Source of the DNA: Isoetes taiwanensis
Taxonomy: Eukaryota; Streptophyta; Lycopodiopsida; Isoetales; Isoetaceae
Length of the DNA stretch: 64,000 nt
Direction: 5' to 3'
Assembly: GCA_021234155.1 (NCBI GenBank)
Contig: JAJEKV010000002.1
Coordinates: 18,527,592-18,591,591, forward strand
Positions 36,585-45,946 of this stretch are shown in pieces. The notes under the pieces were generated by a model. It ran no database searches and was not told the origin of the DNA. It saw only the letters and a program-made list of their open reading frames with translations. The first letter of the stretch is position 1. Every line of letters starts with the position of its first letter. Made by a program: the position numbers and the translations under genes.

Positions 36585-37130
36585 AATGTGATTCCCTGAC
36601 ATTTTTTATTTTCCTATTACAACAAAAGTGCTAATTTTGATGAGCATTCTTATAGCTTGGAGTAGAGCTTTTTCTGTCAACTGCCTTTTGTAGCTTATAC
36701 TTTTCTTATAAACTGCCACTTTTTTGCATTTGCGTGATCATCATTGTGTCTGACTCTGTCAGCACTTAACTGTCTGAAGTAACAATGTCATGTTGTAGGG
36801 TTATCAATGTGTGTCCTAATATGCCACAACGCACATCAAAAGGTCGTGTTTGTTTTTTGGAACTTATATCCAGTATATATCAGAAGGGGGAATTCGAGGG
36901 CATGTATTAAAAATAGTTTGGTAACTTATGGAAGTCTGCCCCATAATGGAATTTTGCCTCAATCTCGAAATTTTTTTTTAGAGTAACTAAATTTGAAAGA
37001 AGAAGCTCCCTATTTTTCACATTTTGTTTTGCAAAGAATGACATGGATTTTGCCTTCTCTAAAAAGATCATATACCATTTTTTTCCAAGAAGTGTTTAGA
37101 TTTTATGGGAGGAACCCCATTAATTTCAAT
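36585..37130 (+). repeat. Dispersed repeat Y, copy 2
   Basis: Matches the reverse complement of 28463-29550, without the 590-bp insertion of that copy. It ends at the same base (GGAACCCCATTA) and is followed by ATTTCAATCCATGCTCGAGG, the reverse complement of the LINE 1 3' end at 22938-22957. Confidence 0.8.
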
Positions 37131-37699
37131 CCATGCTCGAGGGTGATAAACCTAAAATGATTAGATTTGTTGACATCACGTACATGGATGGGCTAAATCC
37201 AGAGACACGAGCAAAATAGCTTTACATGAATCCCATAAAAGCTATAAACGGTACTAATTTAAGAACAGCTTAAAACCCTTTATATAAGAATATCTTATAC
37301 GCTTTTGTAAATGAGGTGAGAATATGTAAAATTCGCCTAACTAGAACTATCAGTAAAAAATATAGGGGGAATATCTTCTAATATTTTATGTGATACTCAT
37401 AAGGGATGTAGATTGACCTTAAGGAAGTTCATTAAAAGGTTCCCTACTTTTCTTCAACAATGTTGGGCTTGGTTTACTAGAAAGGTATACAAACCCTAGA
37501 TAAATCCTCATTTCATCTCATTGCTTATAATGTCATCTCGAGCTTTGTGCCAACTCCTATACGTAGCAAAATAACAGGGGGTTCCAGGGGGATTTGATAT
37601 AGATGTAAAAATAATAATTCCCAAAGCCATAGACCATATGTCCCTAAAACAATTGAATAGGTTGTTATAAAAAAAACATAGATTCAAGATAAAAAATAA

Positions 37700-37800
37700 T
37701 CACATTAGCTCATTGGGTATATTGGTTAAAGTAATCTTATTAGAACATTGAGTTACTTTGGTAGAGATTCGAACCCCCGTATTTTATATTCTAAAATCTT
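37700..37800 (+). mobile_element. tRNA-derived SINE head with A and B boxes
   Basis: TAGCTCATTGGG at 37706-37717 fits the pol III A box and GATTCGAACCC at 37766-37776 fits the B box; the 60-bp spacing suits a tRNA-like promoter. The stretch also contains TTGGTTAAAG, as in tRNA-like SINE heads. It does not fold as an intact tRNA over its length, so a SINE or old tRNA pseudogene is likelier than a working tRNA. The 3' limit is unclear. Confidence 0.6.
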
Positions 37801-37821
37801 AGGCAAAGCCGTATAGAGGTT

Positions 37822-37925
37822 AGATATTCTCTCAAAACCTTAGGTGAACTCATATTTCATATTTCAAAATCATAGATATTCTCTCAAAACCTTAGGCGAA
37901 CTCGTATTTTATATTTCAAAATCAT
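37822..37925. repeat. 52-bp tandem duplication downstream of the SINE head
   Basis: AGATATTCTCTCAAAACCTT followed by AGGYGAACTC and ATTTCAAAATCATAG occurs twice, at 37822 and 37874. It may belong to the SINE body. Confidence 0.85.
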
Positions 37926-37929
37926 AGGC

Positions 37930-40235
37930 GCCTCCAATGCTAAATGACTATAAACGAAACGAGAGGTGCCCAGAGGCCCCAACATACGATTTGGGCCATA
38001 GGATCGACGAATCCGATGACTGTGGTAGTCTAGGGTGCACCTCGTTTAGAATACGTGACGTGTCGGAGTTTAAGGCATTCTTATGAAGTTGGAATTTAAT
38101 GCTATGCCCAATTATTCCACAATAGGGGATGAAGGTTTTTCCATCCAAAGTTTGTTCCTATAGTGATATGTAGTTGCAAGTTTATAAATAAAGCACCTCT
38201 TACATTTAGAGCACCCATTTCTTATGCACTTACCAGAACAAGGTGTTTGGCCACTTTTCTAGCACAAAGTTTTTGCAATGGAAAAAAGCCTGCTCTAAGT
38301 TTTAATGTCAATACACGTTGGGACTCAAGGATGTTATCTTTATGATAAATAGAAAAAATAAATGTTGTTGTCCCTCACTATGGCAAAATTGCTAAGTTCG
38401 AAACAAAACTTAAGCTTAGGGCACCCTTTAATTTTATGTTCATATCTAAATGTTTGAGGAAGGGACCATGAGATGTCATCAATATTAACAAAGTGAACTC
38501 TATAAATCCACAAAGAATATACATAATCCATAAGTCCTAATATCACAAAGTCTTTAAGATGCATCCCAACTTACACAAACAATTTAGGGAATCGATAAGT
38601 TCTAATGTCACAAAGTCTTTAAGCTGCGTCGTCTTTAAGATGCATCCCAACTTAAGTGTGGCACACATTTACTAGGAATTGCCATAATGTTATTGACAGG
38701 AGTTGCCATAATGTTATTGACAAGAATTGCGATCAATAAGTAATCATATTGGATAGAATTTTTAGTAGATCCATTTTTGAAGGCCCATACAAATTCATGA
38801 TGTTATAGGCAGCAACGCTGGGCACATGTTTACTAGAGTGACATTTTGAGCATAAGTTTTGGATCTATCTTTTCAAATTTTCGTCCTTAAAGGTAGATTC
38901 AACTGCTCCCCCACATTCCTTATGTCTAGTCGAAGGTTATCTTTAACTATAACATCATAATAAAAGATGTACTAGAGTTGAAATGATTGGAAGCACACTT
39001 TGGCATGGCAACTGTTGAAAAGGCACGGTATGGAAGTCACTCACAACGTAGATAGCCCTATAGATTTTAGTGTTTGTATTATATCTTATTCGTGGATTAT
39101 TTGTTTTAAACATAAATTAATTGGTCGGAGTTTTTGTTATTTATAGTGGGATTATTTTTTATTATTGTGTGGGAACTCTTCTATATGCGCATATACACAT
39201 AAAAAACATCGTACTAAAGCTGGGTTATCATTAGAGTTTTTTTGAGGTCAAATAAGGGCCCTTACTCGATGCCACGTCAAAAAGCTCGCGGCCAATGGGG
39301 AACCGAACTTGTACATAACTTTTTTACCGAAACCCGTTTCGCCTTTCCGTGTCAATCGCCGCGTAGCTTCGGTAATATCCGTGGCTCAGCTTCGGGTGTT
39401 AGATTACACACACGGCCCAATTATAACCGCTTAGCTCCCGCCCTCAATTCCTTTCGGGTGTTTTCCTCAACAGAGTTTATGCAAATATCAATTGCCCGCC
39501 CAAGGGGAGCTTTGGTTTGTTTTCAGAATCGCCTCCGACCAAGGCCAAAGGGAGTTGCGACCACGTAAAAACTTCGATCAAGGTAAAATCGGTAGCCTTT
39601 CCTAGTATTTCGATTCCGCCCACATTCTCATTTGAATTCGTGACTAGATGGCTATAAGCCTTATCACGAATCGAAATGACTTTGAAAGCTTCGTGGTGTC
39701 GACCGGGAGCTTTGTTACACTCCAACCCGCAAATGCGAGGTGAATGGCGAGTCAAAAGATGCGAGAAATGATGTTTTCGCACATTGAAAGGCTTTGGTGG
39801 TCGGATTTTGATCGTGCAAAGAGATATTTGTACAAGTAAGGCATGTATACACTCCAAATGATATGGCAAAAGAAAAATAAGCAAGCGGATTTAACTTTCC
39901 CACCTGTTAGAAGCAAATTGTGAGTATGTACTTCTATGCAATCCATATTTAAATTAGTTCGATTATTTATCCAGTTCATTCCTATTCTCTCAGGTTTGTG
40001 TATATCTGATGTGGAGAACACTGCCTCTTCACACTCGATAAGTAGTGTATTCCATTGCTTTCACCAAGATATGGGCCGCTTGTTGTTCAAGGTAGCACAC
40101 CAAAGACATACCGAGAAAGGGTATATGGTTCTGGAGGTATGAATACTCTCCACGAAGATCCAAGCTAATTGAGCTTCCATTGCCCAGCCTGTCTGATTTA
40201 TACTGCAGGCCACTTCTATCTTATTAGCACGGCGT
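37930..40235. other. No gene recognised; small duplications
   Basis: Contains a duplicated block around TCACAAAGTCTTTAAG (38540 and 38612) and GCCATAATGTTATTGACA (38680 and 38706). Frames at 39242-39568 and 39477-39884 have no recognisable domain. Confidence 0.45.
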
Positions 40236-40250
40236 AAGTTGTCGCAGAAA

Positions 40251-40847
40251 ATGTTCACGGCATTGAAGGAGAAGGGAGGAGTCTGCGGGCATGTGAAGAT
40301 GAATTTAGGAATTGATCTGTTCATTGCCATATTCAAGAGCGCCGACAATGTAAAGAAGACCTTGAAACTGTTTACAGTTCAACAGTCGGTGGATAGTTTT
40401 TTAGATAGTGTATTTCTTGAAGGTTGGAGTGCTCGACTTCACGATGGAGCTGAATGTACTGAATGCAGGATAAGTCGAGACATGGTTCGGTTCAGATATT
40501 GCATTCGGAAGCAAACTCTGTATGTCACTTTTAAGTATAGGAGATGGCGAAATGTATGTGAAGGAAGAAAGTACGTCTGGATTCCTGTCGAACAAGATGA
40601 CAATGATGGCACTCATTCCGTTGTCATAGACTTGAATATTCATAAGGATAATCAGCTGTTCAAAAGTCTGAGAGCGGATAGCGAGTGGTCTCTATTCAAT
40701 GTTCGGCGGCAATTAGAGTTTGAGACAGACTTAAATTTCTTCCATTTCATGATAGACGGCCAGAAGGTGGGAAAGCGCAGAGAAGAATGCTATAAATTGG
40801 GGTCATGCATGCCACCCAAAGTCATATCTGTATATGAATCTATCTAA
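40251..40847 (+). CDS. Hypothetical protein, about 199 aa, first gene of the palindrome-flanked cluster
   Basis: Open frame from ATG 40251 to a stop at 40847; the frame is open slightly upstream, so a 5' exon or earlier start is possible. No family is recognised. The middle holds paired Cys (ECTECR) and an aromatic/basic stretch (YVTFKYRRWRNV). The C-terminal third reads EWSLFNVRRQLEFETD, FHFMIDGQKVG and PPKVISVYES, which has the look of a ubiquitin-like or beta-grasp fold, but this is only an impression. A palindrome array begins 129 bp after the stop. Amino-acid use is natural and there are no internal stops. Confidence 0.6.
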   Translation: MFTALKEKGGVCGHVKMNLGIDLFIAIFKSADNVKKTLKLFTVQQSVDSFLDSVFLEGWSARLHDGAECTECRISRDMVRFRYCIRKQTLYVTFKYRRWRNVCEGRKYVWIPVEQDDNDGTHSVVIDLNIHKDNQLFKSLRADSEWSLFNVRRQLEFETDLNFFHFMIDGQKVGKRREECYKLGSCMPPKVISVYESI

Positions 40848-40975
40848 TATAAATATAAGTGATTGTTAATTGGAGATCTATTGTATATTAATTGCAAACA
40901 TTTGCTTTCATTGGAATATAAGACTTAAAGTAGCCATGTTGCGAAATTATGTACAATATAAATTTGTGGATGTGT

Positions 40976-41400
40976 TTTCACACCGTACTTACGGTGCGAA
41001 ATTGTGGATCTCATAAAACATGGAAGGGCCATTTTCGCACCGTAGCCACGGTGCGAAAATGTGCATAGCATAAAAAATGAAAGGGGTACTTTCGCGACCA
41101 GAAATACGGTCGCGGTAAATTGTACATACAATAAGATATTGAAGGGTTGTTTTAAGACCGCTGAGCCACTGCGCTGAAAATGTGCATAGTATAAAAATGG
41201 AAGGGGTATTTTTGCAATCAGAGCTTTGTGGCAAAAACAGTCGTCGGCGATTTTTGATCGCCGATTTCGCGACCGGTATTACCGGTGCAAAAAGCAGTCA
41301 GTCGGCGGTTTTGGACTGCCCTATTTTCGCATTCGGTACCCGCGGTCGCGAAAATAGGATGGCGGCGCTTTTGGATCGCCCGATTCAAGACCGTGGGCTA
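40976..41400. repeat. Palindrome array A, seven units, period about 60 bp
   Basis: Seven hairpin-forming units of about 26 bp at about 40976, 41033, 41092, 41150, 41212, 41265 and 41331. The best copy (41033-41060) has 12-base arms, TTTTCGCACCGT / ACGGTGCGAAAA, around a 4-base loop. Others use CGCGACC / GGTCGCG arms, so both arms change together. Spacers contain ATGTGCATAG and GAAGGGGTA. From 41240 a second palindrome type alternates with the first: GGCGAT-TTTTG-ATCGCC, then GGCGGT..ACTGCC, then GGCGCT..ATCGCC. Confidence 0.9.
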
Positions 41401-41641
41401 CTATGAACATTTTTTTGTCTAGGGGTTTATGGGATCGGGACGGAACAATATTGCTTATTTGAATTTCTTCTCCTTGCTAAAATTCGCCATGTCCATGGAA
41501 GGCGCTTAGCTCAAATCCCACAAAATGAGGTGCTTGACCAGCGCGAATCGTTGACGAGGTCATTACTAGCGGCGTCGAGGCGCTATTACCATCACAGAGT
41601 AGAGACCGTTATTCCCATCACAAGCCGCCAGATGGACGTAG

Positions 41642-42199
41642 ATGAGACATCCTTCCGGCGGGTTCGCAAAGTTTGGAAATGTCGTCCACACTATTAATAA
41701 TAGTGGGGCGAATATTCCAAAACCCCGTCGTTTCTACCGGTCTCCTCTGTTGGCCGGGCAAGGTTGTTGGGGAAGGTTTTCGCGAGGTGAGACCGCTCGC
41801 GCCACAATATTCCGGCCTCGCACGACCGTATTGTGGTATCCGGTGGACATGACTCTGGATCCAACAGCCAGTATGCCCTTCCCCACCCCTGGAGCAGAGA
41901 CAATAGAGGAAGCCGTCGGGTCATATGTCATGTGGCCCAGGTTGATGACATCCATGTCCGGCACGGAGGCACGGCCATTCCAGTTCTTGTGTAATGAGCT
42001 GGACTACATGATGAAACCACAAGGGGGTGTTTCTACACACGGCCAGGTGTTGTGGCAGGTTGACCAGGGCCATGGTGCCCAGTGGCTGCTGAATCAGGTA
42101 ACCCCCTCGTCATCAGCGTTGGGACCACCACTGCATTTCGAAATGTTTGGCAGTGGTGAGGGGGCGGAACAAGTGCTAGGGCAAAGAAGACTATGGTAG
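41642..42199 (+). CDS. Hypothetical protein, 185 aa, with a weak plant-transposon-like segment
   Basis: Open frame from ATG 41642 to 42199. Residues 48-100 (ETARATIFRPRTTVLW and ETIEEAVGSYVMWP) resemble the short domain found in plant En/Spm transposon proteins (DUF8039-like), where a charged strand is followed by ..GSFV.WP. The rest is unrecognised. Reading on the plus strand from about 41465 in another frame also looks protein-like (LLAKIRHVHGRRLAQIP), so the gene may have an upstream part cut off by a frameshift or intron. It lies 220 bp ahead of the H3-like frame with the same orientation. No palindrome array follows it. Confidence 0.45.
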   Translation: MRHPSGGFAKFGNVVHTINNSGANIPKPRRFYRSPLLAGQGCWGRFSRGETARATIFRPRTTVLWYPVDMTLDPTASMPFPTPGAETIEEAVGSYVMWPRLMTSMSGTEARPFQFLCNELDYMMKPQGGVSTHGQVLWQVDQGHGAQWLLNQVTPSSSALGPPLHFEMFGSGEGAEQVLGQRRLW

Positions 42200-42325
42200 T
42201 CAAAGATGATCGCGATCGCCTGGTCCAAAGATGATCGCCAGGATCAGCCGGACCAGAAGATCGGCGACCAAAGACGACGCGATCGCCAGGACCAAGATGC
42301 TCGCCAGGATCGTGGTTGATCACGA
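42200..42325. repeat. Short direct repeats of GATCGCCAGGACCA type
   Basis: Words GATCGCCAGGAYCAG and AAGATGATCGCC recur about six times in 120 bp between the 185-aa frame and the H3-like frame, interrupting any continuous reading frame. Confidence 0.75.
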
Positions 42326-42406
42326 AAGTCCGGTTCGAAGGGAGCGTGCACTAGCAAGCCCATTTCCCACAGAAGCAAAAATCCATGCCAAAGAACCGAC
42401 CCGTGA

Positions 42407-42898
42407 AAGCCTCTAAGCTTGTTCCTAGTTGGAGACAAGCCGAGAGGATGCGACCAAGGAGACGATAAGCTTGGGAATAAGCGAAGTCAAGGAAGGGGGG
42501 AGCCTAGTATTAGATATGGTGGCCCTGAGAAGATAAAGGGTGCTCCTCCTGGAACTCAGGCTTTAAGGGAGATTAGGTACTGGCAGGCACGCACCCAGCC
42601 TCTGATTCCCAAGCTTGCCTTCGCTAGAATGGTCAGGTACGAGATGCAGGCCATTATTGACAGGAGGAAGGAATCAAGGAGGAAGAGGAGGGACAGAGCA
42701 CCAGACTTCGTCCCGATGGTGGAGGAGGAGGTGAATAAAATCCAAGCAGAGGCCTTGAACATACTGCAAGAGGCAGTAGAGGCTCATCTAATTAGCCTCT
42801 TTGAGGACAGTGTCCGCTGTTGTGTGCACAGAGGACGTGTTACTGTGCAGGACAGAGACTATGCCTTAGCTAGATACTTCCATGGATGCCCCCCTTAG
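42407..42898 (+). CDS. Divergent histone H3-fold protein
   Basis: The frame runs from the TGA at 42404-42406 to TAG at 42896-42898. It aligns to histone H3 from alpha-N to the C-terminus: PPGTQALREIR, then Q..T..LI.KL.F.R.VR without gaps, then EALNILQEAVEAHLISLFED, CCVHRGRVT and D..LAR. Cys110, His113, Thr118 and Asp123 of H3 are kept. The position of Lys56 is Ala. Between alpha-1 and alpha-2 there is an insertion of about 21 residues rich in Arg/Lys (RRKESRRKRRDR), far longer than in centromeric H3. The N-tail is basic but unlike canonical H3. No ATG lies in frame before the fold. An ATG at 42385 (MPKNRPVKASK) is in the neighbouring frame, so a one-base shift, a splice or a non-AUG start is implied. 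It may be a pseudogene. A palindrome array follows 132 bp after the stop. Confidence 0.85.
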   Translation, partial: KPLSLFLVGDKPRGCDQGDDKLGNKRSQGRGEPSIRYGGPEKIKGAPPGTQALREIRYWQARTQPLIPKLAFARMVRYEMQAIIDRRKESRRKRRDRAPDFVPMVEEEVNKIQAEALNILQEAVEAHLISLFEDSVRCCVHRGRVTVQDRDYALARYFHGCPP

Positions 42899-43029
42899 GA
42901 TCCTTTTGTAACCCTTTTTTGGTTGTTAATATATGAGTGTTTTTAATATTTATCGTTATGAGTGTTTTATATTTATCTGTAATTATTTGCTATTCTATTT
43001 ATTGCGGCTGTGTATTTATCTACTAGTGT

Positions 43030-43133
43030 TGACCGTGGGCACGGTGCAAAAATGACTATTCCACATTCAGTGGGAAGGTCTATTTTGCACGTCGCCACGG
43101 TGCGAAAATGACTATTCCACAAGGCACCCAAAG
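43030..43133. repeat. Palindrome array B (left of the CACTA-type insertion)
   Basis: Units at 43031-43049 (ACCGTGGGCACGGT) and 43082-43108 (TTTTGCAC-GTCGCCACGGTGCGAAAA). Between them, TTCCACATTCAGTGGGAA is itself palindromic. The array ends with TTCCACAAGGCACCCAAA, whose inverted partner is at 59450, on the other side of the inserted element. Confidence 0.85.
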
Positions 43134-43153
43134 ATTTAACTATCATAAATAAC

Positions 43154-43900
43154 CACTACAAAACCACTATGATAGTGGTTTTCCATGCAAAAATATTTTT
43201 CCTTAATAAAAACCACCTATTATAGTGGTTTGTAGAATGGAACTATGGTTTTGCATGCTAGTTTATACTCTTATGTGGTTAATTAAGATTGATGAAGGTT
43301 TTTATCCAGGTCTTTGCTACCAGTTTGACATGTCATGGTGGTTAATTATGCAATTTGCAACATTGAGAGTAAGAAAGACATGTTTAATAGTTTTTTTATA
43401 CGTGTAGATGGTTTTGGGAGTGGTTTTAACTAGCAATACTTCAATGTTCATATATATGGTTTCACAAAGTCCTTTTATTTGTGTTTTTTCATTTGGATTC
43501 TTTAAACAAGCATGGCTTGCCAAAATGTTAGTGGTTCTTGACTGGAAGTACTATAATGTTTCTAGACATAGTTTAACAATGTCTTTTTATTTGAGGTTTT
43601 TCATCGTAATTTTTTAAGCTAACATGAGTTGCCGAATTGTTAGTGGCTTTTAACATAGTTTGGTAGTTGAGTTTATCAATTTCCTGTTGAGAACGAATGA
43701 TAGTGGTTTTTTGTTAAGGAAGACATGGTTAGTACATGGTTTTACATCTAATTTCCTAGGGTAATATGATTCTAAACTTGTTAATGGTTTTTAACATGGT
43801 TTTGTTGGTCGATGTTTGTAATGTAGTAGCTAACATGGTCTATGGTCGAGTTTTGTTTTTTTTAATGGTATTTTATAGTGGTATTATCCAAATCTTAATG
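43154..43900 (+). repeat. Left subterminal motif region of the CACTA-type element
   Basis: About sixteen copies of TAGTGGTTTT, ACATGGTTTT or close variants within 750 bp, all in the same orientation. The outermost form a hairpin (AACCACTATGATAGTGGTT, 43163-43181). Likely binding sites for an element-encoded protein. Confidence 0.75.
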
Positions 43901-44754
43901 AGCATATTTCTGAGATATTAAGTACACCATTGATTCCCTACATACTAATATCAAGGATATTGAGGGAAGAGAGTTATGAATCAATATGTTGTTCATATCG
44001 TCATTTGTTGTAGTTGAATTCATTGCTAATAATCGTCACCTAAGTGAGCAGTGTGTGTGAATATCAACCATTGGTTCAATAGTAAAAATGCATTTAGGTC
44101 TGGTTGTGTCTAACTATAAACCATTAACCCCTTCAAGCATTTATCTCTTTGGAAACATTTGAGCCATGGTACTTAGGGTACTCCATTTGACAAAATATGG
44201 TAGCAAGCATGCCATAATACTTTGGATCATTCAAAATTATTTTTATTATGGAGCATATATGGTGACCTTTGATTATACCATGGTAATCCAGTTGTGCAAG
44301 CAAAATATAAGGGGTAGCAAGAAACAAGTTCAATTGTCCGGATAAAAATCACTATGTCAAAGCGATTGACTCAATCACTCTTCATATATTCAATAAGTTA
44401 GTGACCGAAAATATTCACTGCTTTTAGAATTGTTCTTATGTTCGATAACCTAGGCAGCATTATCAATCGGCGTCGGATCTTCAGTTGCCTACAAACGGAA
44501 TCGAATGCTGCTAATTTTTTATCTCAATAACTGAGATTTTCAGTTTTTCACTTTTCAATTTCCGTTGATGTCCTTATTTGGTTGTACCGACCTTATATAA
44601 CAATGACTGTTTGTAATATATCAAATAACAGCTTGTAGAGAATTATAAACACAGATGACATGGCCCTTTGCTAGGCATAAATCTTTAAAAAGATGGACCT
44701 ATGGGAACAAACTTCTATAATTTTCTCATAATTCATACATGAATAGGTGAATAA

Positions 44755-45205
44755 TTACATCGTACTAGGCTATATTTCATGAACCCAAAAAAACTCGGAC
44801 AAAAAACCTTTTAACATGGTGTTTCTAAGGGATCGATGAACAGTAGCCTAGTCAATCCAACAATTACATCATACTAGGCTATGCATCATGGACCAAAAAA
44901 AACCCGGACAAAAAACCTTTTAGCATGGTGTTTCTAAGGGCAAGGTTTTCAAGGTTAAACAAAGTTTCTAAGGAACAGTAAACTTTTTAATTCCAAGTGA
45001 ACAGTGCGGCCTTTTAATTCCAAGTGAACAGTGCGGAACGAATAGCTCGATTCTTTTTGTGCGAAACATTATAGGTTTCATTCAATCGATCAAAAACATG
45101 CTCTCTGTGTTGTATTCCAGTCGCAGAAAACATAGCTCAGGCCTCAAGCAGGTTGCCGAGCCACAAATCTCAGGCCTCAAGCAGGTTGCCGAGCCACAAT
45201 TCTAT
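44755..45205. repeat. Three local duplications inside the element
   Basis: A block with TACTAGGCTAT, CGGACAAAAAACCTTTTA and CATGGTGTTTCTAAGGG occurs twice (about 44764 and 44872). TTTTAATTCCAAGTGAACAGTGCGG occurs twice (about 44987 and 45012). CTCAGGCCTCAAGCAGGTTGCCGAGCCACAA (in parts) occurs twice (about 45136 and 45170). Confidence 0.85.
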
Positions 45206-45691
45206 CATTTGTTATTCTGAAAATGTTGCTACCAGGTTTTCAAATGTGCCTAATGTTTCGTGACTGTAACGTGAACTATGAACCATTAAAAACCATGCCA
45301 CTGTAGAACAACAAATAACAAACGCATACCACAAAACTCCAAACCCAACAAACTGTACGACAAAACTCCAAGCTGTTATGTTGCATGCCATGTTTCAAAC
45401 TGGAAATAACCGATGAATTTTTGGTTCCTGTCATCTGTGTATGTCATCTGTGTAACTCCATCTGAACTTGTGTAACTCCATCTGAACTTGTCCTGATAAT
45501 TAAACTTGTTCCAGTGATAACCCTGCACTTTCTGTCTGTGACGAGAATAGTTCTAGACATACCTTTGTCATTGAAATCTACAAAAGAGAACACCCTGCAA
45601 TGCATACAAATAGACATCTTGATCTTTTCTGCAAAGATTAGATGAATCTGAGAAAGTGTCTACAACCTTTCGTATCCTGCTAGAGTTGGAT

Positions 45692-45928
45692 TTAAGTGCA
45701 GCAAGACGCCATGAATTTCACAATAAAGAATCTGCCAGAGTCAAACATGTTTTTCATCAGAGCTTTGAGTACAACAAGGTTTTCTGCCAAATACATGGCT
45801 CTCTCTTCACATTCTGTCACTGCTGCAGAAATGATATTATTCAAATTACAAGTAAAATAACTGAAAATGGCGTTCATTGACAATAAAGGAGCAGCTTCTA
45901 ACACCTGTAGATGATGCAAAACCTGCAA
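45692..45928 (-). CDS. Possible last exon of the transposase transcript
   Basis: A minus-strand frame with protein-like content (VLEAAPLLSMNAIF, CEERAMYLAENLVVLKAL) begins right after an acceptor-like TTAATTGCAG. It lies within 30 bp of the end of the transposase frame. No matching donor was found, so it could also be 3' untranslated sequence. Confidence 0.3.
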   Translation of the reverse strand: MQVLHHLQVLEAAPLLSMNAIFSYFTCNLNNIISAAVTECEERAMYLAENLVVLKALMKNMFDSGRFFIVKFMASCCT

Positions 45929-45946
45929 TTAAGCCAAAGCATTTTC

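Noticed and set aside
42407-42898. Centromeric H3 (CENH3)
   Set aside because: The insertion in the loop before alpha-2 is far longer than in CENH3, and Cys110, typical of ordinary H3, is present. The N-tail gives no support.
43017-43027. CTACTAGTG as the right end of another CACTA element
   Set aside because: The word fits a CACTAGTAG terminus, but no matching left end was found between 40900 and 43000.
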